Shown: one piece after another, positions 54,414 to 62,789 of the stretch
Layout: every line of letters starts with the position of its first letter
Numbering within the stretch: the stretch's first letter is position 1
Source of the DNA: Alphaproteobacteria bacterium
GTDB taxonomy: Bacteria; Pseudomonadota; Alphaproteobacteria; Caulobacterales; Maricaulaceae
Reading direction: 5' to 3'
Length of the DNA stretch: 64,000 bases
Assembly: GCA_016124665.1 (NCBI GenBank)
Contig: WGNH01000007.1
Coordinates: 39,920 to 103,919, forward strand
Made by a program: the position numbers and the translations under genes
The notes under the pieces: model-generated
Told to the model about the DNA's origin: nothing
Databases searched by the model: none
The model's input: only the letters and a program-made list of their open reading frames with translations

Positions 54414-54667
54414 CTAAGGCGGTCTCCCGGGAATTGTGCTGGGCCGCTGGATAACTGGTTTACAGCCTGATTGCCAGAGCGTGATTCACGTAGAAGAGGC
54501 CATTGACCGGTACATCCTTTATTTGCAATTCACTGGCCGCGGATCGGTACCGTGGTATAAACGGAAATAGGATATAAACCTGTTGGCTCACTCTTTAATA
54601 AGAGCCTCTATGCTTGCAGAACAATGTACCTATTTGAACTGATTATTATAAATTTGTCTGTGCTGCT
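54414..54667. other. AT-rich intergenic region upstream of gmd
   Basis: 254 bases, markedly richer in A and T than the rest (for example TATTATAAATTTG near 54642-54656). It should contain the gmd promoter on the minus strand. No frame or RNA was recognised. The composition change could mark the edge of a transferred segment. Confidence 0.4.
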
Positions 54668-55513
54668 TTACACAAACCGTGCCGCGAAAGCTTTGCAATA
54701 GGCAAGATCGTCAGCATCGGCCCCGGACATCGCGTCTGCCGTGTCCGGCGATGGACTTGGCAGGAAAAGGATGTCCTCGAAAAGCCGGTTCTCATTGGCA
54801 GGCGGGTCGAGCTCCAGGAAGCCGAGCAATCGTTTTGCTTCCGGTTCCGGATCCGCCATGAAGCGGTCATGGCTGAAAAACAGGATGCGGCCGGGATAGC
54901 GCGCATCGAGCGCCTCAATGCGTTTGTGTATCGCCACCCAGAAAGCGAGGGCATCCCGCAGACTGCCTGACAGATCCCGGTCGAGAAAGACCTGCCCCCA
55001 ATTGATCAGTTGGTTCCGGTTCTTGCTGGACGCCATGTAGAAAGGGTTGCGGACGACATGCACATATTTGAGACCGGGTGCGAGTCTCAAGAGGCGCTCA
55101 ATGATGATGTGTGTATTGGGCTCTTTCCAGCCCCAACGCATACCCTCCGGCCGCCCGGCTGGAGCCGCCAGCAGGCTCTGAAGCCGCTCTTTTAGCCATT
55201 CAGCCGTGTGACCGGCGCGCTCACTGCTGGCAAAACTGGCCAGCATTTCCGCCGGGTCCACGCGGGGTGATTCCCCCTGCATTCGCGCTTGAAACAGCGT
55301 AAAGAGATCTTCCAGACGCGCATCAGTGTCGGTCAGCACCGAAGCGCGTTTAAATAGCAGTGTAAACCAGAGATTGTCCAGCGCGTCATTCAGATCCTCA
55401 CCCAGCCAACAGCCGCAATTGCGCACCAGCATGGCCGTCGCGCGTGTTCCGCTGCCGCCAAGTCCACCGATGGCGAAGGGCGGGGCGGGCGCGGTTTGCG
55501 GCCTATGAATCAT
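54668..55513 (-). CDS. PAPS-dependent sulfotransferase family protein
   Basis: A 281-residue protein with a sulfotransferase fold. The 5'-phosphosulfate loop is AIGGLGGSGTRATAMLVRN (14-32), and the 3'-phosphate loop is VHVVRNPFYMASSKNRNQ (about 150-167). The C-terminal part ends in KAFAARFV. It would transfer sulfate from PAPS to a hydroxyl group of a glycan or small molecule. Together with cysDNC and cysQ at 43.8-47.5 kb this suggests sulfated polysaccharide. An early in-frame Met gives the start; no signal peptide, so it acts in the cytoplasm. Confidence 0.82.
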   Translation of the reverse strand: MIHRPQTAPAPPFAIGGLGGSGTRATAMLVRNCGCWLGEDLNDALDNLWFTLLFKRASVLTDTDARLEDLFTLFQARMQGESPRVDPAEMLASFASSERAGHTAEWLKERLQSLLAAPAGRPEGMRWGWKEPNTHIIIERLLRLAPGLKYVHVVRNPFYMASSKNRNQLINWGQVFLDRDLSGSLRDALAFWVAIHKRIEALDARYPGRILFFSHDRFMADPEPEAKRLLGFLELDPPANENRLFEDILFLPSPSPDTADAMSGADADDLAYCKAFAARFV

Positions 55514-55537
55514 GTAGGGGCTCCGGACGTGGGTGAG

Positions 55538-55562
55538 TGATCACAGCGGCCTGTGGTGATCA
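55538..55562. repeat. dyad symmetry between the sulfotransferase and gspI genes
   Basis: TGATCACA-GCGGCC-TGTGGTGATCA is an almost perfect inverted repeat spanning the gspI stop. There is no T tract, so it may be a protein-binding site or a weak RNA hairpin at the end of the gsp transcript. Confidence 0.35.
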
Positions 55563-55994
55563 TTGCAGTGTTTCCAGATAGGCTTCGAGGCTGTCATGGC
55601 GCGGCGTCCAGGCAATGCGGCGGTGAATCCGGCTCTGGCGGTAATTGCCCTGTATCAGAACAAGCTCCAGCTCCTCCAGCTGTATGTCGATCATCTCGGC
55701 CCCATAAGCCGCACCGGCCGGTTCGACAGCGCTCAGCGCGCGTCTTTCCCACTCGACCCGCCAGCCATTGATAACCAGCTCACCGCTTTCCTCTGGCGGC
55801 GTGTCGCGTGTGCCGGGCCCCGCCAGCAGGGTCAACGCAGTGGCTTCGATGAAGGGCGTTTGCGTGGCGCGCTCCAGTCTTTCACTGGCCGCATGCAGGG
55901 CCGAGAGCATGTCGTAAATCGGGATCATGGTCATGGCCAGCAATGCCGTCGCGGCCAGAGCCTCGATCACGCTGAATCCGTCTTTGCCGGTCAT
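55560..55994 (-). CDS. gspI: type II secretion minor pseudopilin GspI
   Basis: A 144-residue pseudopilin. The leader MTGKDG is cleaved before Phe, giving FSVIEALAATALLAMTMIPI with the obligatory Glu at +5. The remaining part is a short globular domain (WRVEWERRALSAVEPAGAAY). Minor pseudopilins build the tip of the T2SS pseudopilus. ATG 55994 is chosen because the leader is then six residues; the frame to 56060 has no better start. It is the last gene of the minus-strand gsp cluster, 126 bp after gspD. Confidence 0.85.
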   Translation of the reverse strand: MTGKDGFSVIEALAATALLAMTMIPIYDMLSALHAASERLERATQTPFIEATALTLLAGPGTRDTPPEESGELVINGWRVEWERRALSAVEPAGAAYGAEMIDIQLEELELVLIQGNYRQSRIHRRIAWTPRHDSLEAYLETLQ

Positions 55995-56120
55995 GACATT
56001 GCCCTGACCCGGTTGGTCAATCTTGCCGCAAGGCGCGTTATCACTCGACCGGCATTTCATGCCCGTCCGATCTGTATGCCTTGCGCAATAGGCGCGGTTT
56101 CAGATGCCATTCGCGCCGCA

Positions 56121-58217
56121 TTAGTCCTGGCCGGTGGCTGCCGGCAGGATCGTCATGGCGGCAGGCTGGTCTCGCAAGGCCGGAATCGCCGTCCGCAGAG
56201 GCGTTGCAAACGCACGGTTGGCCTCTTCACCGTAAAGTTCCACCATGCGTTGGCGGTCCGCGCGGCCACGCAATATGTAAGGCGTTACCAGCACCAAAAG
56301 AACGGTCTGATCGGAATTGAACGATTCCGTGCTGAACAGTGTACCCAGAAACGGCACCCGCTCCAGGCCCGGGACGCCCGTAGATCCGCGGTTCAGCCGC
56401 CGCTCCATCAGCCCGCCCAGAACCGCTGTCTGCCCATCCTGAAGCGTCAGTTCCGATGTCAGGCTGCGATTCGAGATGATGGGACTGGCGATGGCCTGGT
56501 TGGGGTTGGGTTGGGCGGCGCTGACTTCCTGATTGATGACCAGATCGATCCGGTCATTGCTGAACACACGCGGCTGAACATTCAGGAGCACGCCGGTCGA
56601 ACGGAACTGAATGGTTTGCAGGATATCGGTTGAACCGGTTTGTTGCGTGTCGGCGGCCCGCTGGCTGGTGATAATCGGTACGTCGGTTCCGACCTGCACT
56701 GATGCTTCAGAGCCCGAGCGGGTCACTATGCGCGGGGTCGACAGGATATTGATATGAGAACGCGAGGCCCTCGCCGCGGCCGTCAGATCGATATCGCCCG
56801 AGCGCAGCACGGCGCTCAAACCACCGGACTCCAGCCCCAGCCCATCTGTCGTCCGCAATTCCAGATCGCCGCCGAAAGTATTGAGCAGAAACTCCATGCC
56901 GAAACGCTCGTCCTCGCTGAGCGTCACCTCCGCAATCGTCACCTCGATCAGGACTTCCGGTGCAGGCGTGTCCAGCTGACTTAACAGTCTTTCCAGTGGC
57001 AGAAACTCGCTCTGTGTACCGTTGAAAATGATCCGGTTACCCATTTCATCGACGGTCAGCCGTCCCGGAGGGGGAGCGGGTGCACCGTCCGGAACGTCGC
57101 CGGAGCGTTCACCCAGCACGCCGCTGGCAATCTCGGAGAGGGTTTGCGCATCCCGTGACCTCACCTGATAGACATGAGGGGTCCGCGCTTCGCTGGCCTG
57201 GGCCGCCGCATCAAGGCGCCGCGCGGTGTCCACGACATGCCGCATTGCTGCTGCGCTGTCGGCAAAGATCAGGATCTGGTTGGTATGCTCGATCGGCAAA
57301 AGCGTGATCGGGCGGGGTGAACCGGCTCCGAGGCTGATCAGATAGCCTTCGACCTGAAGGATGTCCCGGAGTGCGCTGGCCAGTGCCTGGGCTTGCCAGT
57401 TGCGCGGCGACAGCGTTACAGCCTCGGCACCGGAGAATCGCAAATCATCCATCTGGTGGATGATCGCCAGTGCGGCATCCACATCATCAGACAGGCCGCT
57501 GAGTGTCAGCGCGCCGATATCGCGCCGGGCCTGAATCCCGAGTTGTTGACGGTCAGGATAGCTTGTTCTGAGAATGGCTTCCATTTCGGCAGCGTCGATC
57601 GCTTCAAGCTGGACAAATTGCGCCACAGGCCGAAGCGATGCCGGTGCGCTGGTCCGGGCGCGTGAGCGGATGAATTGCGGCGTTTCCGCCATCAATTCCT
57701 GACGCTCGACGACCTGGATCAATCCGTCGCGATAGGTCAGGGCCAGCCCGTATTCGCTGATGGCCGCTTCGAACAGCTGGAAAAAGGTCTCCGGATCCAT
57801 GTCGCGGACACTGCGCAGCGTCACCACATCGTTGCGTTCGGCAACGCCGGGGCCCAGCGCGTAGGGCAGCTCCAGCACATCACCGAGCACGGAATTGACA
57901 AAGGAGCCGATGGTCTGGGCGGGGAGTGTCACATTGATGGGCGGGCCATCAAGCCGGGGCCGCTCGGTGTCCGGACCGTCAGGCCCGCGTGAGGGGGCTG
58001 TCAGCGTCGGAACCCGCCAGGAGTCAATTCTCGGACTTTCCAGCAGGGGTTCGGCACCGGCTTCGGTATCCGGCACATCCTCGGATGCGGTCTCCGGCGC
58101 CGGGCGTTCCAGCGTGCCCAGACGGGCATGAAAAAGCCCGGTATCTTCCAGGCTGGAACATCCGGCCAGCCCGGCCGCGGCAGCCAGCACGCTTGCAGCG
58201 CGGATAAAAGTGACCAT
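56121..58217 (-). CDS. gspD: type II secretion outer membrane secretin GspD (lipoprotein)
   Basis: A 698-residue secretin that forms the outer membrane gate. Lipoprotein signal LAAAAGLAGC (Cys20) is followed by a Pro/Glu-rich spacer (20-90), N0 domain (about 91-165, INVTLPAQTIGSFVNSVLGD), N1-N3 modules (about 185-430), then the secretin domain: VLIEVTIAEVTLSEDERFGM, FRSTGVLLNVQPRVFSNDRI and GVPGLERVPFLGTLF. Most GspD proteins have a normal signal peptide, so a lipobox is less common but known. ATG 58217 starts at the signal; a longer frame overlaps gspC. Four bases after gspC. Confidence 0.92.
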   Translation of the reverse strand: MVTFIRAASVLAAAAGLAGCSSLEDTGLFHARLGTLERPAPETASEDVPDTEAGAEPLLESPRIDSWRVPTLTAPSRGPDGPDTERPRLDGPPINVTLPAQTIGSFVNSVLGDVLELPYALGPGVAERNDVVTLRSVRDMDPETFFQLFEAAISEYGLALTYRDGLIQVVERQELMAETPQFIRSRARTSAPASLRPVAQFVQLEAIDAAEMEAILRTSYPDRQQLGIQARRDIGALTLSGLSDDVDAALAIIHQMDDLRFSGAEAVTLSPRNWQAQALASALRDILQVEGYLISLGAGSPRPITLLPIEHTNQILIFADSAAAMRHVVDTARRLDAAAQASEARTPHVYQVRSRDAQTLSEIASGVLGERSGDVPDGAPAPPPGRLTVDEMGNRIIFNGTQSEFLPLERLLSQLDTPAPEVLIEVTIAEVTLSEDERFGMEFLLNTFGGDLELRTTDGLGLESGGLSAVLRSGDIDLTAAARASRSHINILSTPRIVTRSGSEASVQVGTDVPIITSQRAADTQQTGSTDILQTIQFRSTGVLLNVQPRVFSNDRIDLVINQEVSAAQPNPNQAIASPIISNRSLTSELTLQDGQTAVLGGLMERRLNRGSTGVPGLERVPFLGTLFSTESFNSDQTVLLVLVTPYILRGRADRQRMVELYGEEANRAFATPLRTAIPALRDQPAAMTILPAATGQD

Positions 58218-58221
58218 GGTC

Positions 58222-58725
58222 TCAACCTTCCCCTGGCGGATCGAACACGTAAATCGAGTGCGTCTCATCCCCGCGCCTCAGCACAACGTGCGAGGCTCCG
58301 ATCTCTTCGATGCGCCAGCCGTCATAAAGCACGTCACCCTCGATGAGGCGATCCCGTTCAGTGATAACCCCGCCCGCATGCAGACGCCAGACCCTGTCTT
58401 CACGTACCAGCGCGGTGATGGGCGGTGCCACGATTCTGGCCGCTTCGCCATTGCCTTGCGCGGCGAGAATGGCGGCAGCGGTTTCAGCATCACTTTCCTC
58501 CGCCTCCTGAAGCGGAATGGCGGCCGGAAACAGTCCCGACGCCCGCAGACGGGCGCTGAGCGCACTGATGTCGCTTTGCAGCACCGGCGCGGGGCCGCCC
58601 GCTGAGGCGGAATTGGCCAGCGTCGCGGCGGGGGCAGTGCGCGGGGCCATGGCCAGCCCGGCCAGTCCGGCGGCGGCGGCGATCAGGCCCGCAGCGGCAA
58701 GCCGGGCGAGGCTGAGCGGCATCAT
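58222..58725 (-). CDS. gspC: GspC-like inner membrane protein of the type II secretion system
   Basis: A 167-residue protein with an N-terminal hydrophobic helix (about 5-27, LARLAAAGLIAAAAGLAGLA), a variable linker, and a C-terminal domain (about 100-160, WRLHAGGVITERDRLIEGDV then LYDGWRIEEIGASHVVLRRG) resembling the GspC homology region. It lies directly before gspD, the usual place of gspC. There is no PDZ or coiled-coil domain, so it is a short form. ATGA overlap with the gspM stop. Confidence is limited because the linker is unlike known GspC proteins. Confidence 0.72.
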   Translation of the reverse strand: MMPLSLARLAAAGLIAAAAGLAGLAMAPRTAPAATLANSASAGGPAPVLQSDISALSARLRASGLFPAAIPLQEAEESDAETAAAILAAQGNGEAARIVAPPITALVREDRVWRLHAGGVITERDRLIEGDVLYDGWRIEEIGASHVVLRRGDETHSIYVFDPPGEG

Positions 58726-59312
58726 GAGTCCGGCTCCATCAGAGCCGGGGCAATGAAGTTCACTGTAAACCGCCGTGTCCGTGAATCCCAGTCCAGCCTG
58801 ACGGCCCGCAATTCGCCCGGCGCGCCGGCGGCCGCCTCGATGAAGGGGGCGAAGGCGCCGCCACTGTCGCGGGCGGTAACTTCGGCCTCGAACAGGCGGG
58901 TGGCGGGACCGGGAGCCCGGCGTTCGATTTCGCCGGCCTCGATCACCTGGACCCGGGCATCATTCAGCCCGGCCGTCCGCGCGGCCTCTTCCAGCGCGCC
59001 CTGGATCCGGGCCGCGGCAATGCCTGCGGTCGGTGCCCGCCAGAACCGGGCTTCGGCAGCACTTGTCAGCTGCTCCGCCTCTGCTGCCAGTGCGGCCCAG
59101 TCACGCTGTTCGAGGGCTGCCTGGCGGGCGCTGAGCTGCCGCTGGGCGCCATCGAGGGCGAGGCGTGCCTGCACATTGGCGTCATTGAGGCTGGTCAGCG
59201 CATAGAGTCCGGCGAGGCTGGCCAGCACGACCAGCCCGTATTGCGCCCGCTCGCTGAGCGTTCCCAGCGCCGTGCGCACCGGGGTCATGAGGGAGGTCAG
59301 GGCACCACTCAT
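58722..59312 (-). CDS. gspM: type II secretion protein GspM
   Basis: A 196-residue protein with a short cytoplasmic tail, one hydrophobic helix (about 24-42, YGLVVLASLAGLYALTSL), a coiled-coil-like segment (about 50-90) and a C-terminal domain, the usual layout of GspM, which partners GspL. Little sequence is conserved in this family; identity rests on layout and place between gspL and gspC. ATGA overlaps at both ends show tight translational coupling. Confidence 0.8.
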   Translation of the reverse strand: MSGALTSLMTPVRTALGTLSERAQYGLVVLASLAGLYALTSLNDANVQARLALDGAQRQLSARQAALEQRDWAALAAEAEQLTSAAEARFWRAPTAGIAAARIQGALEEAARTAGLNDARVQVIEAGEIERRAPGPATRLFEAEVTARDSGGAFAPFIEAAAGAPGELRAVRLDWDSRTRRFTVNFIAPALMEPDS

Positions 59313-60427
59313 TCTGTGTCCCCGGTCTCTTCGGCGGACGGTTCCGGCGAGATCAGATCGGCCTGCGCCTCCCAGGCGGCACTGTTGGCCGTCCGGTTGA
59401 GCCGCACATTGACGAGGCTGGGCTGTGCTTCGAGCGCCTGCGCCAGCTCGGCAGGGTCGAGCGCGCTGCCGGCATCAATGAGGGCGCGCACCCGGTCCGG
59501 CTCGATCCGCAGCATGCTGATCCGCGTCTCCAGCGCGCCGGCGGCCTCGGCGAGATCGGCCGCCGGGGTCAGCGGATTGATCCGCTCCAGCGCCTCGCGA
59601 TAGAGGGCGAGCTGGGCGCTGTGCGAGCGATAACGCTCCAGCGCGCCGAAATCACCGGCACTGTTTTCGGCAAAGGCGGCCAGCGCCTGCCGGGCGGCGG
59701 CCCGCTCCATCGACAATCGCGCCTGCGAACCGGCCGCGTGCAGCAGCGGCGTCCCGATCAGCAGCAGGGCGAGGGCGGCGGCATGCACCGGTTTCAGCCG
59801 CGCAGTGATTTCCTTGATCCGGTCCTGCAGCGGCCGCGGCCCGGAAGCCTCGTCCGATGTCTCGCTGGCGCTGGATCCGTGCGCGGCGCGGCGGAAACGT
59901 GCGGTCTCCTCCTCATCCGGCCAGCGGGTCCAGAACCGGCTGGCGGACAAGTCCGCGCCATTCCGGATCTGGCCTTCATAGCCATCGCGGCGTTCGATGA
60001 GGACAAAACCGTCTTCATGTGCGCCGGTATCGGACAGGATCTTGCCGCCGGCCAGGGCCGGTTCGGGCATGAACCAGGCGCTCTCCGGCGCGCCAAGACC
60101 GGTCAGACGGGTCTTGTCCCACGACCAGACGGCGGCATGCCGTCCCTGCCAGACGATATGCAGGCCGGGATCCTCGAACGGGGCACGGGTGCGGGCCATC
60201 ATCATCATTGCCGCGCGCATGCGGGCATCGACCGGGCCGGGCGGCCGCCCCAGGCGTTCGAAATGCAACAGCGCCCGGCTGATGACGATCATTTCGCCAA
60301 ACAGCAGAGCCCGCCAGAACGCCCCGCGCGAGCGCGGCTCAAGACCGCCCGGGCCGATCCGGCGGCGGTTCGGGGACGGGAAATGGCTCAACATCGCCGG
60401 CATCGGTGAGGCCAAATTCCTGCTCAA
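59309..60427 (-). CDS. gspL: type II secretion protein GspL
   Basis: A 372-residue inner membrane protein with a large cytoplasmic N-terminal part (about 1-215), one membrane helix (about 216-232, VHAAALALLLIGTPLLHA) and a periplasmic C-terminal part (about 240-360) with a coiled coil and a ferredoxin-like tail. In T2SS it links the ATPase GspE to the pseudopilus. TTG 60427 is the chosen start because GGAGGAG stands seven bases upstream; it overlaps gspK by 89 bases. The first residues (to about 45) overlap gspK in another frame. Confidence 0.78.
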   Translation of the reverse strand: MSRNLASPMPAMLSHFPSPNRRRIGPGGLEPRSRGAFWRALLFGEMIVISRALLHFERLGRPPGPVDARMRAAMMMMARTRAPFEDPGLHIVWQGRHAAVWSWDKTRLTGLGAPESAWFMPEPALAGGKILSDTGAHEDGFVLIERRDGYEGQIRNGADLSASRFWTRWPDEEETARFRRAAHGSSASETSDEASGPRPLQDRIKEITARLKPVHAAALALLLIGTPLLHAAGSQARLSMERAAARQALAAFAENSAGDFGALERYRSHSAQLALYREALERINPLTPAADLAEAAGALETRISMLRIEPDRVRALIDAGSALDPAELAQALEAQPSLVNVRLNRTANSAAWEAQADLISPEPSAEETGDTE

Positions 60428-61403
60428 CTCGGTCTCCTCCTATCACGAAATCGAAAGTGGTCTGATAGGGCGACGCAACATCCCCCGGCGTGAGCCTGAC
60501 CTGGGCGGCCAAGACTAAGCCTGCCTGCGGCTCATGGGTCAAGATCAAAAACTCAGACCCCAAAGGCCCGTAGCCGAACTCGCCCTGGTGCACCGGATCC
60601 CAGTCATCCAGCCCGAGATCGGCAAAGCTGGTAATGGCCGGCGCAAAGGCCTGGCGCATCCGGGTCAGGGGCGGCGCGTCCGCGAATAACAGCTCCTGGA
60701 CATGGTCCGCCAGGAAGGCGGGATGGCTGGAGGCGCCCGGCGTGACAGTGAAATAAAGGTCCATGAGGCGCGGATCTTCCGCACACAGGGGCAGAACCTC
60801 CCAGCCATGCACGGCGCACAGCTCGCGCGCGGCGCGCAAGGGGGCATTCGCCGGGGCGCGCCCCTCGGGATAATCGCCGCGCTCGGCCCCGCCCAGCCGC
60901 CGCAGATCATCGCCGTCGGTATAATCGGCCAGCCGTGCCGCCAGCCGCGAGGCTTCGGCGGCGTCCAGCCCGGCCTGTTCCAGAAATAACTGCGCCATCC
61001 GTGGATCGCCCGGATTCAATCCGATCAGCCCCTGCAGCGAGATCAGCCGGATGATGATCGTGCGGCCATTGATCTCGATCCGCCTTGGCTCGCCATCCGC
61101 ACGGATCGGATAGCCCTCCTCGATCAGCCCGCCTTCAAGAATATCCGGATTGGCCACCCCGCCGGGATTGACCGTGGTCTCGCCGCGCGGCGCGGTCAGC
61201 AGCATGTGGAGGGCAGTGGCCTGTGCGGCGCGCAAATCGCCTTCCAGCTGCGCCTGCGACAATAGCTGCGCCGCCCCGTCAGAGCTCGCCCGCTGCACCG
61301 CCCAGGCCCCGGCCAGCACCAGCGCCAGCGCCGCAATCGCCGCCAGGGCGAGGATGAAGACATAGCCCTCACGGCCGTCCTTGCCGGGCAGGGGCGCGCT
61401 CAT
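60339..61403 (-). CDS. gspK: type II secretion minor pseudopilin GspK
   Basis: A 354-residue large minor pseudopilin that caps the pseudopilus tip. The leader MSAPLPGKDGREG is cleaved before Tyr, giving YVFILALAAIAALALVLAGA; as is normal for GspK, the Glu at +5 is missing. The globular domain has ISLQGLIGLNPGDPRMAQLF and ADYTDGDDLRRLGGAERGDY. ATGA overlap with the gspJ stop; gspL begins inside its 3' end. Confidence 0.9.
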   Translation of the reverse strand: MSAPLPGKDGREGYVFILALAAIAALALVLAGAWAVQRASSDGAAQLLSQAQLEGDLRAAQATALHMLLTAPRGETTVNPGGVANPDILEGGLIEEGYPIRADGEPRRIEINGRTIIIRLISLQGLIGLNPGDPRMAQLFLEQAGLDAAEASRLAARLADYTDGDDLRRLGGAERGDYPEGRAPANAPLRAARELCAVHGWEVLPLCAEDPRLMDLYFTVTPGASSHPAFLADHVQELLFADAPPLTRMRQAFAPAITSFADLGLDDWDPVHQGEFGYGPLGSEFLILTHEPQAGLVLAAQVRLTPGDVASPYQTTFDFVIGGDRVEQEFGLTDAGDVEPFPVPEPPPDRPGRS

Positions 61404-61993
61404 AGCACCAGGTCGAAATCCCGGACCCGCAGCGTCAGCCCGGACGTACGCGCAGGCGCAGCGGCCAGCACGGCGCGCTCCCCGTCCAGGATCAGGATCG
61501 CCGACGGGATCGGGCGGTAATACAGGGGATCGGGGTCAAACCCGTCTTCCGGCGGCCACACCTCATGCGTCACACCGTCATCATCGCGATAGGCCAGGCG
61601 CGCTTCCGCCGGCACCGCCACCGAGATCAGCGCCTCACCCGCCTCGTGATAGATCAGGCGCGCCTCGTCCGCTCCCGCTTCCCGGGCGATTTCCAGCGCG
61701 AAGGCGGCCGGGCGGGACTCCGTGCCCGCCACCCCGGCCACGGTCAGCCCGCTGGCGCGCACCGCATCGCCGGTGAACACGTTTTCGGCGTCATGATAAT
61801 CCGGCACGGCGGCATCCAGCGCCCGCATCACCGGGATCAGCGCCAGCGTGCGCGCGGTATGGGCGCGCGTCGCCGCCTCGATCCGGCTGGCATGGCCGGT
61901 CGCGGCTGACAGCGTATCCATCAGCACCAGCGTGATCAGCGCGGCAATGACCAGCGCGATCAGCGTTTCGAGAAGGGTGAATCCGCTGCGCAT
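61400..61993 (-). CDS. gspJ: type II secretion minor pseudopilin GspJ
   Basis: A 197-residue minor pseudopilin. The short leader MRSG precedes FTLLETLIALVIAALITLVL, with Glu at +5 (FTLLE), the consensus for type IV pilin-like processing by GspO/PilD. The domain continues with PVMRALDAAVPDYHDAENVF and PAEARLAYRDDDGVTHEVWP. ATG 61993 makes a four-residue leader; the frame opens earlier but has no homology. First gene of the minus-strand gsp cluster, diverging from gspG over 172 bp, where both promoters should lie. Confidence 0.9.
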   Translation of the reverse strand: MRSGFTLLETLIALVIAALITLVLMDTLSAATGHASRIEAATRAHTARTLALIPVMRALDAAVPDYHDAENVFTGDAVRASGLTVAGVAGTESRPAAFALEIAREAGADEARLIYHEAGEALISVAVPAEARLAYRDDDGVTHEVWPPEDGFDPDPLYYRPIPSAILILDGERAVLAAAPARTSGLTLRVRDFDLVL

Positions 61994-62165
61994 CAGGTCT
62001 GGAAAACTCCTCACCCCCCATGATAGTGTCAAGCAGGCCGTGTGCAAGAGAACCGGGCCGTGCCCGCCGCTGCCAGAGGCACGCCGCACCGGGCATCCGG
62101 TTTGCGCCGCAGGGCCGGGACACGTTATACAGACGCCATGATTTCAGGATGCGGACAAGGGTAAG

Positions 62166-62654
62166 ATGATGCACGCCACACCGGATACGGCCATACACAC
62201 CGCCCCGCGCCGGTCGCGGCGATCCGGCTATTCGCTGATCGAGGTGCTGATCGCCGTGGCGATCGTCGCCCTGCTTGCCGCCCTCATCGCGCCGCGCCTG
62301 TTCGGACAGCTGGACTCCTCGCAGATCACCGCCGCCCGCACCCAGATCCGCATGATCGAGACGGCGCTGGATTCCTACCGCCTCGATATCGGCCGCTACC
62401 CGGCCCCGGAGGAAGGCCTCGCCGCGCTGGCCGCGCCGCCGCCCGATCTCGTCGACCGCTGGAACGGCCCCTATCTTGATGGCGGCCTGCCCACCGACCC
62501 CTGGGGCGCAGCCTATCTCTACCAACCCAACGAATCCCTGTCGCGCCGCGGCATCGTCTTCAGCTATGGCAATGATGGCGAGCCGGGCGGCGATGGTCTG
62601 GCTGCCGACCTCTATTCCCGCGGGCACGAGCCGGACGGCACGCCCGAAGGATAG
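62166..62654 (+). CDS. gspG: type II secretion major pseudopilin GspG
   Basis: A 162-residue major pseudopilin, the main subunit of the pseudopilus. The basic leader ends RRSRRSG, followed by YSLIEVLIAVAIVALLAALI with Glu at +5. The C-terminal part has DIGRYPAPEEGLAALAAPPP, DPWGAAYLYQPNE and a calcium loop with GNDGEPGGDGLAADL. The first residue after cleavage is Tyr, whereas most GspG proteins have Phe. Two ATGs in a row (62166 and 62169) can start it. gspH follows in the same direction through a repeat. Confidence 0.93.
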   Translation: MMHATPDTAIHTAPRRSRRSGYSLIEVLIAVAIVALLAALIAPRLFGQLDSSQITAARTQIRMIETALDSYRLDIGRYPAPEEGLAALAAPPPDLVDRWNGPYLDGGLPTDPWGAAYLYQPNESLSRRGIVFSYGNDGEPGGDGLAADLYSRGHEPDGTPEG

Positions 62655-62655
62655 T

Positions 62656-62789
62656 TTCCGGCATGGCGTTTGCCATCATCACCCCACCCGGTCCTTCGGA
62701 CCACCCTCCCCATCAAGGGGAGGGGAAAAGCGTGACCGGTGCCGAAAACTTTCCCCTCCCCCTCGTGGGGAGGGGTAGGGGTGGGGGGC
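62656..62789. repeat. GC-rich palindromic repeat, copy A (inside the gspG-gspH junction)
   Basis: Left part: TTCCGGCATGGCGTTTGCCA, TCATCACCCCACCC, hairpin GGTCC-TTC-GGACC, and hairpin CCCTCCCC-ATCAA-GGGGAGGG. Right part (62751-62789): CTTTCCCCTCCCC-CTCGT-GGGGAGGGG then TAGGGGTGGGGGG. The outer ends CCCCACCC and GGGTGGGG are inverted copies. It includes the reading frame that forms the N-terminus of gspH. Confidence 0.9.
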
